Assembly: GCF_003696205.1 (NCBI RefSeq)
Contig: NZ_RFFI01000006.1
Span: forward strand, 1-57,621
Direction of reading: 5' to 3'
Length of the DNA: 57,621 bases
DNA from: Cellulomonas triticagri
GTDB taxonomy: Bacteria > Actinomycetota > Actinomycetes > Actinomycetales > Cellulomonadaceae
Positions 16,811 through 24,813 of the stretch are shown here, one piece after another. The notes under the pieces are model-generated. The model worked only from the letters and a program-made list of their open reading frames with translations. It searched no databases and was not told the origin of the DNA. How positions within the stretch are numbered: position 1 is the stretch's first letter; the number at the start of each line of letters is the position of its first letter. A program made the position numbers and the translations under genes.

Positions 16811-18535
16811 TCACGGGGTCGCCGCCGGGCTCGGGGTGGGGCTGGGCGTCGCGCTCGGCGTGGCCGACGGGGTCGGCGTGGGCGTGGGCGTGGCGGACGG
16901 GGTGGGTGTCGGCGTGGGCGCCGGTGACGTCGTGGGCGCCGGGCTCGCCTCCGGTGCTGTCCGCGCCTCGGCCGCTGCGGCCGCGGAGGTGGCGGCGGCC
17001 GCCGCGGAGTCGCCGAGCGGGGTGCCCCCGAACTGGTGCGACGCGGCGTTCAGGCCGGAGCGGAACGCGTCGAGGCTGTTGGCCCGCGAGTCCACCCGCC
17101 AGTCGTTGGTGGACAGCTGCCCGTCGACGTAGGTGGTGATCGCGAGGTTGAACCAGGCGAACCCGACGATGTCGTCGTTCTGGCCGGGGTCGAAGCCCTG
17201 GAAGAACGACCGCACCCACTGGGGCTTGGTGCCGCCGGTCTCGGACGCGGCGACCTCGGCGAGGATGATCTTCTTGTCCGTGATCGCCCGGAGCTGGTCC
17301 AGCGTCCGGTCGAACGTGTACGAGAAGGTCGCGTCGTTGTCCGCCTTGTAGGGCGGGCGCTGGTAGCCGGAGACGCCGACCCAGTCGACGTACGCGTCAC
17401 CGGGGTACAGGGCCTTGAGGAAGTCGAGGCCCTGGTTCGCGGCGGGCAGGTTGTTGATGATGTTCGGCGCCCACACCCAGATCACGTACTGGTTGGCACC
17501 GTTGGCCTCGAAGATGTCGTGGACGTGCTGCCACATCTTCACGTAGTCGCCCACGCCGTTGCCGTTGATCGGGGAGCCGGAGCCGGTCTGCTCGGCCCAC
17601 GGGTACCAGATGCCGTTCATCTCGTGGTCGAGGCGGATCGCCAGCGGCAGCCCGGTCGCGACGACGTCCTTCGCGTACTGCGTGAGGTAGGCGTCGAACT
17701 CCCCGGCGATGATCTTCGGGAGCGTGTAGTCGGGCTCCTCGACCACGTCGTTCTTGGACCCGATCGGCCGGGACTCCCAGGTGAGCATCGGCAGCATGCC
17801 GCGCTCCCAGGACCGGGTGACCGCGTTGGCGCGGAAGCTCTCGTCCCAGCCGCCGAAGTAGCCGACGAGGTTCTGCTGGCGGCCGACGTCGTTCGCGGCG
17901 TCGTCGAAGGTCGCCCAGTTGAACGGCGCCTGCTCGGTGTACATCCCGAAGTACCGCTGCGTCGGGTTGACCAGGGCGGCCTTGCTCGGCGCGGTGGGCT
18001 TGGTCGGCCCGGCGGGCGGCGTGCTCGGCTGCTCGGGGCGCGGGTTGCTCGGGTTGGCGGCCCCGCCGTCGCTGCCCGCGGCGGGCGCGGCGGCGGCGGT
18101 CCCGCGGTTCGAGGACGAGCGGGTGGACCGCGACGAGGACGAGGACCGCCCGCTGCTCGCGTTCGCCTCCTCCTCGGCCGCCGCGGCGGCGTCGGCCTCG
18201 CGCTGCGCCTGGTTCTGCGCGGCGGACTCCTCGCCCTTCTTGCGGGCGGCCTGCTCGTCGGCGAGGACGTCCCGCAGGGCGTCGGCCTGGGCCTGGCTGG
18301 ACTGCAGCTGGCCCTCCAGCTCGGCGTTGCGCTCGCGGAGCGCGAGCTCGGCGGCGGTCGGCTCGTCGGCCTGCGCGTTGACGATGGAGGACACCGCGGG
18401 GGTGTTCCACACGATGAGGGTGATGCCCAGCAGGGCGATGGCGATCACCGCGGTGGCGATGCGCGCGCGGACGGTCATCCGGCCCATGGTGGGAGCCCAC
18501 CAGGCCTTGCCGTGGGGGACGGGTGCGTCAGACAT
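16811..18535 (-). CDS. Membrane-anchored glycoside hydrolase, GH26-like
   Basis: 574 residues. A cytoplasmic N-terminus and one transmembrane helix (about 24-44) are followed by a coiled-coil (about 58-125, rich in Ala/Glu/Gln), a Ser/Arg and Pro linker to about residue 187, the catalytic domain (about 190-500) and a Pro/Thr/Ser tail. The catalytic domain has 'RLDHEMNGIWYPWAEQ' with likely acid/base Glu305 and 'ILAEVAASE' with likely nucleophile Glu427, the GH26 (beta-mannanase) arrangement. The active site is outside the cell. The start overlaps the end of the GT2 gene by 8 bp, so the two are coupled. I infer that it trims or modifies the polymer made by the synthase. Confidence 0.8.
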   Translation of the reverse strand: MSDAPVPHGKAWWAPTMGRMTVRARIATAVIAIALLGITLIVWNTPAVSSIVNAQADEPTAAELALRERNAELEGQLQSSQAQADALRDVLADEQAARKKGEESAAQNQAQREADAAAAAEEEANASSGRSSSSSRSTRSSSNRGTAAAAPAAGSDGGAANPSNPRPEQPSTPPAGPTKPTAPSKAALVNPTQRYFGMYTEQAPFNWATFDDAANDVGRQQNLVGYFGGWDESFRANAVTRSWERGMLPMLTWESRPIGSKNDVVEEPDYTLPKIIAGEFDAYLTQYAKDVVATGLPLAIRLDHEMNGIWYPWAEQTGSGSPINGNGVGDYVKMWQHVHDIFEANGANQYVIWVWAPNIINNLPAANQGLDFLKALYPGDAYVDWVGVSGYQRPPYKADNDATFSYTFDRTLDQLRAITDKKIILAEVAASETGGTKPQWVRSFFQGFDPGQNDDIVGFAWFNLAITTYVDGQLSTNDWRVDSRANSLDAFRSGLNAASHQFGGTPLGDSAAAAATSAAAAAEARTAPEASPAPTTSPAPTPTPTPSATPTPTPTPSATPSATPSPTPSPAATP

Positions 18536-20192
18536 AGAGGAGGGCCTCCAGGGCGAAGATCACCGCGGCGATCACGTAGGGGATCCCGGCGAGCGGGTTC
18601 AGCCGCTTCTTCGGGGTCGGCGCGGGGGCGGCCGCCCGGGCCTGGCGACGGGTCGCCTCGGCCACGGGCGCGGTCTCGACGGCACCGGCGGGGACGCCGC
18701 CGGCGGCGGTGGTGTGCCACGCGGGGGTGGACCCGTACGCGGCCTGCTCGGCGTGCGCCGCGTGCGCGGCGACACCCGCGGGCACCGGGGTGCCGTGCTG
18801 CGGGTCGGTGGCGTGGTCGCGCTGGGTCGGCAGGCCGCCGTCCCGGTCCACGACGTCCACCGGGGCGGGGCGGGACATCAGGTCGAGCTCGGCCTCCAGG
18901 GTGGCGACGCCGCCCTCGGGCTCCACGCCGCCCTGACCGGGGTCGCCACCGGCGTAGGCCCCGGCGCGGGTGCCCCAGCCGGAGGCGTGCGCCATGCGCA
19001 GGAACCCGAGCAGCCGGACCGGCATGAGGAAGAACGTCGAGACGATGATGAAGATCGGCAGCCGGAAGAAGTCGCTGGGGACCTCCTGCAGGTGCCGGAT
19101 CTGCCGGATCGCCATGGACAGCACGGACGAGACGACCATCAGCGCGATGACCCAGAACCAGCCGGCCTGCGCGCCGTACGTCTCGAGCATCGCCTCGTAG
19201 AGGTTGACGCCGGTGCCGCTGGCGGCCCGGTAGACCCAGCCCGCGATCGTCCCGACCAGCAGGAACGGCAGGATGATGTCGGCGAGGAAGAAGATCGACA
19301 GCACGGGGGCGTGCCCGAGCATCCAGGGCAGCATCCGCAGGGTGTTGTACTGCGAGCCGCGCGCCCACCGGAGCTGCTGCTTGAAGAGCTTCTTGATCTG
19401 CAGCGGGGCGTCCGTGTAGACGAGGCTGGTGTGCTGGTAGACCGTCCGGTAGCCCTGCTTGAGGGTGAGGTTGGTCAGGGTGCGGTCGTCGGAGACCTCG
19501 AGGAACACGCCCATGAACCGCTGGGTCATGAAGTCGTCCATGACCTCCATGAGGATGTGCCGGCGGAACGCGATGGTGCGTCCCGGCAGGCAGCCGACCT
19601 GGCCGAGCACGGACTGCGCGGGCATCGAGTAGAGCGAGCGCGAGTTCTCCAGCCAGTCCGCCCAGCGGGTGATCCAGGAGCGGCTGGGCTCGAGGATGCG
19701 CTGGCGGGTGGTGACGCCGCCGACGTTCGCGTCCTTGAACGGCTTGATCAGCTCGCTCAGGGTGCCGGGCGTCCACACGGTGTCGGAGTCGAGCAGCACG
19801 GTGATGTCGTACTTCGACATCTCGGTGCCGATCTTCACGGCGTTGCGCTTGCCGGGGATCGGGGTGTGCACCCACTGCACGAGCGGCGCGAACTCCTCGC
19901 ACACGGCCTCGAGGTCGGGGTTGCGCTTGCCGTTGATGACGACGATGACCTCGTCGGGGTGCTGCTCGGTGACGCGGGTGAGCACGTCGCGGAACAGGTC
20001 CAGCGGCTCGTCGACGACGGGGACGATGACGCTCGTGGTCTCGTGGTGCTCCTCGGTCCAGGGCTTGTAGCGCCGGGACAGGGCGACCTTGAGGATCCAC
20101 AGGGCCCACACGAGGGCGGAGAACACCGTGAACAGGTACAGCTCGGCGTGGTCGTCGAGCATGTGCCGGATCTGCAGGATGAAGATGAACAT
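18528..20192 (-). CDS. Processive GT2 polysaccharide synthase, hyaluronan-synthase-like
   Basis: 554 residues. An N-terminal transmembrane helix (about 17-37), then the GT-A domain: 'SVIVPVVDE', DxD at Asp135-Asp137, catalytic 'EVSDDRT' (Asp235/236) and the processivity motif QQLRW at 272-276, then about five further membrane helices (about 290-440). A long cytoplasmic tail (about 450-530) precedes one last hydrophobic helix. This is the architecture of hyaluronan/chitin/NodC-type synthases that extrude a polymer while making it. The ATG at 20192 has GAGGTGAG upstream. It is first in a run with GH26 and ugd. The product is unknown; a glucuronate-containing polymer is plausible. The tail is variable and Ala/Pro-rich. 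Confidence 0.85.
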   Translation of the reverse strand: MFIFILQIRHMLDDHAELYLFTVFSALVWALWILKVALSRRYKPWTEEHHETTSVIVPVVDEPLDLFRDVLTRVTEQHPDEVIVVINGKRNPDLEAVCEEFAPLVQWVHTPIPGKRNAVKIGTEMSKYDITVLLDSDTVWTPGTLSELIKPFKDANVGGVTTRQRILEPSRSWITRWADWLENSRSLYSMPAQSVLGQVGCLPGRTIAFRRHILMEVMDDFMTQRFMGVFLEVSDDRTLTNLTLKQGYRTVYQHTSLVYTDAPLQIKKLFKQQLRWARGSQYNTLRMLPWMLGHAPVLSIFFLADIILPFLLVGTIAGWVYRAASGTGVNLYEAMLETYGAQAGWFWVIALMVVSSVLSMAIRQIRHLQEVPSDFFRLPIFIIVSTFFLMPVRLLGFLRMAHASGWGTRAGAYAGGDPGQGGVEPEGGVATLEAELDLMSRPAPVDVVDRDGGLPTQRDHATDPQHGTPVPAGVAAHAAHAEQAAYGSTPAWHTTAAGGVPAGAVETAPVAEATRRQARAAAPAPTPKKRLNPLAGIPYVIAAVIFALEALLYV

Positions 20193-20598
20193 CGCTCACC
20201 TCGGCGCTGTCGGGGGGTGGGAGCCGGCGGCGACGGTGACGCGGCGGAGGGGCTGTGCGGGGGGCGGAAGGCGCTGTCCTCGACCGGCTGCCGAGGTGAG
20301 GGTTCGCCGTCCGCTGTGACTGGAGGATGGGCGGTGGATCGGAGGGGGTCACCCGTTCGGGCGGGTGCGGAGGAGTGATTCCTGTGAGCCGGATGAGCAC
20401 CCGGCTGAGTGGTCCAAGAGTGTTGGTCGCGGCTGGTGCAACGCAACTCTCTTCGGGCGAATCGGGCACTGTTTGTGAGATTGATCACTGATCGGCTGTC
20501 CGGATTGCCACCATATGCGCAGATCAACGTCTCGCAGACCGGACATCGTGGGACGTATCTCCGAGGTGCTGTCGCCGCAGGTCACCGGCGGCGCGCGA

Positions 20599-20700
20599 TG
20601 TCACACGCGTGCGTCGGGCGTGTGTCACGGGCGTGAACTCCGTCACAACGCCCTGTGACCTGAGTAGGTGTCAACGTGTGCTGTGACAGCGAGTTGTGAC
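20599..20700. promoter_or_regulatory. Cluster of TGTGAC/GTCACA words
   Basis: At least six copies of TGTGAC or GTCACA-type words in about 100 bases, including the inverted pair GTCACA-N6-TGTGAC at 20642-20659. The spaced inverted arrangement resembles CRP/GlxR-type operators (TGTGA-N6-TCACA), although here the half-sites are in the opposite order. Candidate control region for the synthase operon, clpB or both. Confidence 0.4.
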
Positions 20701-20843
20701 GGGGTCGGGCGTCGCGGGCAGGTCGCCGCGCGTCCGGTCGGGCGGTGGTCGGGTCGGGTGGTGGCCGGCTCGCCGCCAGGGACGCCGCGCGCCGGGCCGC
20801 GGTCGGGCGCCGTCGGCGCCGCCAGCGCGGTCGACGGGACAGA

Positions 20844-20864
20844 GTTGAGCGGAATAGGCTCAAC
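20844..20864. promoter_or_regulatory. HAIR operator (HspR binding site) of clpB
   Basis: GTTGAGC-N7-GCTCAAC is a perfect inverted repeat, very close to the HspR-associated consensus CTTGAGT-N7-ACTCAAG. It lies 87 bp before the clpB start and overlaps a possible -10 box TAGGCT (20854-20859). ClpB should therefore be repressed by HspR and induced by heat. Confidence 0.85.
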
Positions 20865-20950
20865 TTCGACCGGGTTGCACCGGAGGACAGCGCAGGGACC
20901 GCACCGGGCCCGCGCACCGCACAGACCGCACGAACCGCACGGAGGGGACG

Positions 20951-23551
20951 TTGGACGCGAAGCTCACCACCAAGACGCAGGAGGCGCTCGGCGACGCCAT
21001 CCAGCAGGCCTCGGCCGCGGGCAACCCGCAGCTGGAGCCCGCGCACCTGCTGAACGCGCTGCTCGCCCAGGAGGGCGGGGTCGCGAACGGCCTGCTCGAC
21101 GCCGTCGGCGCCGACCGCCAGGCCCTCGGCCGCGCCGTGCGCGCGGTGCTCGTCGGCCTCCCGGCCGCGTCCGGGGAGTCCGTGTCGCAGCCCGTGCCGT
21201 CCCGCGCCACCGGCGCCGTCCTCGACGCCGCCAACGCGGAGGCCCGCAGCCTCGGCGACGACTACGTGTCCACCGAGCACCTGCTGCTCGGCATCGCCGC
21301 CGGGCAGACCGGCGTGGCCGACGCCCTGCGCGCCCAGGGGGCGTCCCGCGACGCGCTCGCCGCAGCCCTGCCGTCGGTGCGCGGCACCGCTCGCGTCACC
21401 AGCGCGAACCCCGAGGGCACCTACAAGGCCCTGGAGCAGTACGGCGTCGACCTCACCCAGCGCGCCCGCGACGGCCGCCTCGACCCCGTGATCGGCCGCG
21501 ACGCCGAGATCCGCCGGGTCGTGCAGGTGCTGTCCCGGCGCACCAAGAACAACCCGGTGCTGATCGGCGAGCCCGGCGTCGGCAAGACCGCCGTCGTCGA
21601 GGGCCTCGCGCAGCGCATCGTCGCGGGCGACGTCCCCGAGTCCCTCCGCGGCAAGCGCCTCATCTCGCTCGACCTGGCCGCCATGGTCGCGGGCGCGAAG
21701 TACCGCGGCGAGTTCGAGGAGCGCCTGAAGGCCGTCCTGGCGGAGATCACCTCCTCCGAGGGCGAGGTCGTCACCTTCATCGACGAGCTGCACACGGTCG
21801 TCGGCGCGGGTGCCGGCGGCGAGGGCGCCATGGACGCGGGCAACATGCTCAAGCCCATGCTCGCCCGCGGCGAGCTGCGCCTCGTCGGCGCGACCACCCT
21901 GGACGAGTACCGCGAGCGCATCGAGAAGGACCCCGCCCTGGAGCGCCGGTTCCAGCAGGTGCTGGTGGGCGAGCCGTCCGTCGAGGACACCGTCGCGATC
22001 CTGCGCGGGCTCAAGGAGCGGTACGAGGCGCACCACAAGGTCGCCATCGCCGACTCCGCCCTCGTCGCTGCCGCCGCGCTGTCCGACCGGTACATCACCG
22101 GCCGCCAGCTGCCGGACAAGGCCATCGACCTGGTCGACGAGGCCGCGTCCCGGCTGCGGATGGAGCTCGATTCCTCGCCGGTCGAGGTGGACGAGCTGCA
22201 GCGCGCCGTCACCCGGCTCGAGATGGAGGAGGTCGTGCTGTCCGAGGCGGACGACCCGGCCTCCCGCGAGCGGCTGGAGAAGCTGCGCGCCGACCTCGCG
22301 GACCGTCGCGAGGAGCTGGCCGGCCTCACCGCCCGGTGGGAGACGGAGAAGGCCGGGCACAACCTGGTCGGTGACCTGAAGGCCCGCCTGGACGACCTGC
22401 GCTCGACAGCGGACCGGCTGCTGCGCGAGGGCGACCTCGCCGCCGCCGCCCGCATCCAGTACGGCGAGATCCCCGCCGTCCAGCAGGAGATCGCCGAGGC
22501 CGAGGAGCGCGAGCGCGCCGGGGACGCCCTGGTCGCGGACGCCCCGATGATCGCGGACAAGGTCGGCCCGGACGAGATCGCCGAGGTCGTCGCCGCGTGG
22601 ACCGGCATCCCCGCCGGTCGGCTGCTGGAGGGGGAGACCGCGAAGCTGCTCCGCATGGAGGAAGTCATCGGCGGGCGCCTCATCGGGCAGTCCGCGGCGG
22701 TCGCCACGGTCTCCGACGCGGTGCGCCGCGCCCGCGCGGGCATCGCCGACCCGGACCGGCCCACCGGGTCGTTCCTGTTCCTCGGCCCGACCGGCGTCGG
22801 CAAGACCGAGCTCGCCAAGGCGCTCGCGGACTTCCTGTTCGACGACGAGCGCGCCATGGTGCGCATCGACATGTCGGAGTACCAGGAGCGGCACTCGGTC
22901 GCGCGCCTGATCGGGGCGCCCCCGGGCTACGTCGGCTACGAGGCGGGCGGCCAGCTCACCGAGGCCGTGCGGCGGCGCCCGTACTCGGTGCTGCTGCTGG
23001 ACGAGGTCGAGAAGGCGCACCCCGAGGTCTTCGACATCCTGCTGCAGGTGCTCGACGACGGGCGCCTCACCGACGGCCAGGGCCGCACGGTCGACTTCCG
23101 GAACGTCATCCTCGTGCTGACGTCCAACCTCGGCTCGCAGTTCCTGGTCGACCCGACCCTGGACGACCACGCCCGCCGCGACGCCGTCATGGGTGCGGTG
23201 CGGGAGGCGTTCAAGCCGGAGTTCCTCAACCGGCTGGACGACGTGGTGCTGTTCGACCCGCTGTCGCTGGACGAGCTCAGCCGCATCGTGGACCTGCAGG
23301 TCGCGTCGCTGGGCCGCCGGCTGCGGGACCGCCGGATGACGCTGGACGTCGACCCGGCGGCGCGCGAGTGGCTGGCCATCGAGGGGTTCGACCCCGCGTA
23401 CGGCGCCCGGCCGCTGCGCCGCCTGGTGCAGCGGGAGATCGGCGACCGCCTGGCGCGGATGCTGCTCGCGGGCGAGGTCCACGACGGCGACACGGTCCGG
23501 GTCACCCGGGCGCCGGACGACGCCCCGGGGCTGGTGCTCGAGCGGGCCTGA
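20951..23551 (+). CDS. clpB: ATP-dependent chaperone ClpB
   Basis: 866 residues. Clp N-domain (about 1-145), first AAA+ module with Walker A GEPGVGKT at 206-213, the regulatory coiled-coil middle domain (about 405-520), and second AAA+ module with Walker A GPTGVGKT at 612-619 and '[10 protein letters not shown]' Walker B. No ClpP-binding IGF loop is seen, as expected for a disaggregase working with DnaK. Start: TTG at 20951 preceded by GGAGGGGA at close spacing; no ATG fits the N-domain start. Controlled by the HAIR element upstream; a bidirectional hairpin follows. Confidence 0.95.
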   Translation: MDAKLTTKTQEALGDAIQQASAAGNPQLEPAHLLNALLAQEGGVANGLLDAVGADRQALGRAVRAVLVGLPAASGESVSQPVPSRATGAVLDAANAEARSLGDDYVSTEHLLLGIAAGQTGVADALRAQGASRDALAAALPSVRGTARVTSANPEGTYKALEQYGVDLTQRARDGRLDPVIGRDAEIRRVVQVLSRRTKNNPVLIGEPGVGKTAVVEGLAQRIVAGDVPESLRGKRLISLDLAAMVAGAKYRGEFEERLKAVLAEITSSEGEVVTFIDELHTVVGAGAGGEGAMDAGNMLKPMLARGELRLVGATTLDEYRERIEKDPALERRFQQVLVGEPSVEDTVAILRGLKERYEAHHKVAIADSALVAAAALSDRYITGRQLPDKAIDLVDEAASRLRMELDSSPVEVDELQRAVTRLEMEEVVLSEADDPASRERLEKLRADLADRREELAGLTARWETEKAGHNLVGDLKARLDDLRSTADRLLREGDLAAAARIQYGEIPAVQQEIAEAEERERAGDALVADAPMIADKVGPDEIAEVVAAWTGIPAGRLLEGETAKLLRMEEVIGGRLIGQSAAVATVSDAVRRARAGIADPDRPTGSFLFLGPTGVGKTELAKALADFLFDDERAMVRIDMSEYQERHSVARLIGAPPGYVGYEAGGQLTEAVRRRPYSVLLLDEVEKAHPEVFDILLQVLDDGRLTDGQGRTVDFRNVILVLTSNLGSQFLVDPTLDDHARRDAVMGAVREAFKPEFLNRLDDVVLFDPLSLDELSRIVDLQVASLGRRLRDRRMTLDVDPAAREWLAIEGFDPAYGARPLRRLVQREIGDRLARMLLAGEVHDGDTVRVTRAPDDAPGLVLERA

Positions 23552-23568
23552 ACCGGCGAGGTGCGACG

Positions 23569-23608
23569 GCGGGGGTCGTCGGTCCCGAGAGGGACCGGCG
23601 ACCCCCGC
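23569..23608. terminator. Bidirectional terminator between clpB and the flavoprotein gene
   Basis: Long stem: GCGGGGGTCG and CGGTCCC pair with GGGACCG and CGACCCCCGC around a 4-base loop, with one mismatch. It lies between two convergent genes. Confidence 0.8.
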
Positions 23609-23615
23609 CTCGTCG

Positions 23616-24707
23616 TCAGCCGAACAGCGCGGCCATCTCGCTGGAGAACAGGTCCGCGCCCTTGATGCGGCTGGTCTCCTCCGCGCCGAGCACGTGGCGG
23701 GTGCCGTCGGGCCCCATCACCTGGCTCGCGCCGCCGGTGCGGCCCAGCGGCAGCACGATCCGCTCCGGCGCGGGGGCGTAGGTCGCCGTCGGCTCGCGGC
23801 CCTCGACGCGGGCCCGGATGTTCGCGGCCACGACCTCGGCGTGCGCCCGCGCGGCGGACGCGCGCTTGGACTCCCGCACGTCGGTGATGTCGCCGACCGC
23901 CCACACCCCGGGGTGCCCGGTGAGGGCGAGCGACGGCTCGACGCGGACCTCGCCGAGCCCGTTGCGGGCCCCGGCGAGGTCGCCCGCCAGGTAGTCGGAG
24001 GCGGCGACGGTGCCGTAGCAGCGGAACCACATCTGCGCCTCGACGCGCACGCCCGCCTCGGTCTCCACCGCGAACGGCTCGTACGTGCCGACGTCGGACG
24101 GCGGCAGGTACCCGAGGCGCGAGCCGAGCACGAAGTCCACGCGGCCGTCGAGCTGGGCGTGCACGGCGGCCCGCAGCTCGGGAAGGTAGTCCCCGGTGGT
24201 CAGCGCGTCGGGCGCCTGGTCGACCAGCGTGATCCGCAGGTGCCCGAAGGTGTCGAGCAGCTCGCCGGCGAGCTCCAGCCCGACGGCGCCCGCCCCGACG
24301 ACCAGCACCCGCTCGGCGCGGGCGAGGCCCTCGCGCATCCGGGCGAGCCGGGCCCGGGCGACGCGCGTCTCGGACTCGAGGAACTTCGCGGGGAACGGGT
24401 ACGCCGTCCCGGTGGCGAGCACCAGGTGGTCGGCCTCGACCGCCGTGCCGTCGGCGAGCTGCACGCCCGCGGACGTCGCTCGCTCGACGCGCTGCCGCAC
24501 CACGCGGCCGCGGGTGAGCAGCCGGTCGTACCCGTAGAACACCCGGTCCTCCCAGACCGGGTCCACCGCCGCGCGCAGGGCCGCGGACGCGTGCACGAAC
24601 GCGTCCTTCGGCTCGACCAGCGTCACCTCCGCGACGTCGTCGAGCAGCGAGGCCACCAGCGACCCCCCGTACCCGCCACCGACCACGACCACCCGCGACC
24701 CGCCCAT
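23616..24707 (-). CDS. FAD-dependent pyridine nucleotide-disulfide family oxidoreductase (NDH-2/AIF-like)
   Basis: 363 residues. N-terminal FAD-binding 'VVVVGGGYGGSLVASLL', a second dinucleotide motif 'RVLVVGAGAVGLELAGELL' at about 140-160 for NAD(P)H, the 'VWAVGDITDV' FAD motif near residue 270, and a short C-terminal region. No redox-active CXXC pair is present, so it is not a disulfide reductase; it fits the NDH-2/AIFM2 (quinone reductase) group. The ATG at 24707 has GAGGAGAGGAAG upstream; an earlier in-frame start at 24767 would add an Arg-rich stretch and is less likely. No membrane helix is obvious. Substrate unknown. Confidence 0.82.
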   Translation of the reverse strand: MGGSRVVVVGGGYGGSLVASLLDDVAEVTLVEPKDAFVHASAALRAAVDPVWEDRVFYGYDRLLTRGRVVRQRVERATSAGVQLADGTAVEADHLVLATGTAYPFPAKFLESETRVARARLARMREGLARAERVLVVGAGAVGLELAGELLDTFGHLRITLVDQAPDALTTGDYLPELRAAVHAQLDGRVDFVLGSRLGYLPPSDVGTYEPFAVETEAGVRVEAQMWFRCYGTVAASDYLAGDLAGARNGLGEVRVEPSLALTGHPGVWAVGDITDVRESKRASAARAHAEVVAANIRARVEGREPTATYAPAPERIVLPLGRTGGASQVMGPDGTRHVLGAEETSRIKGADLFSSEMAALFG

Positions 24708-24813
24708 GGGACTTCCTCTCCTCGCCCGGTGCCGGCGCGTCCCGCACCGGTACGTCCACCCTGGCACCCGCGCGGGGCGGTCGCCTGGGACGTCCAGCCC
24801 GCCCGGGCAGGCC

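Larger units (their letters stand above)
20193..20950. other. 758-bp divergent regulatory region between the GT2 gene and clpB
   Basis: The longest gene-free stretch in the window. The part near 20400-20700 is less GC-rich than its surroundings. It holds a small hairpin (CACCCG/CGGGTG, 20350-20367) on the synthase side, a cluster of TGTGAC/GTCACA words (20599-20700), and the HAIR operator before clpB. No riboswitch consensus that I know was recognised, and no small gene is supported. Confidence 0.6.

Noticed and set aside
20193..20527. Possible riboswitch in the leader of the GT2 synthase gene
   Set aside because: I looked for cyclic-di-GMP and cyclic-di-AMP riboswitch cores and found no matching conserved elements; only a small hairpin at 20350-20367.
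20951..23551. ClpC or ClpA instead of ClpB
   Set aside because: The long middle coiled-coil between the two AAA+ modules and the HAIR operator fit ClpB; no UVR motif or ClpP-binding loop is visible.
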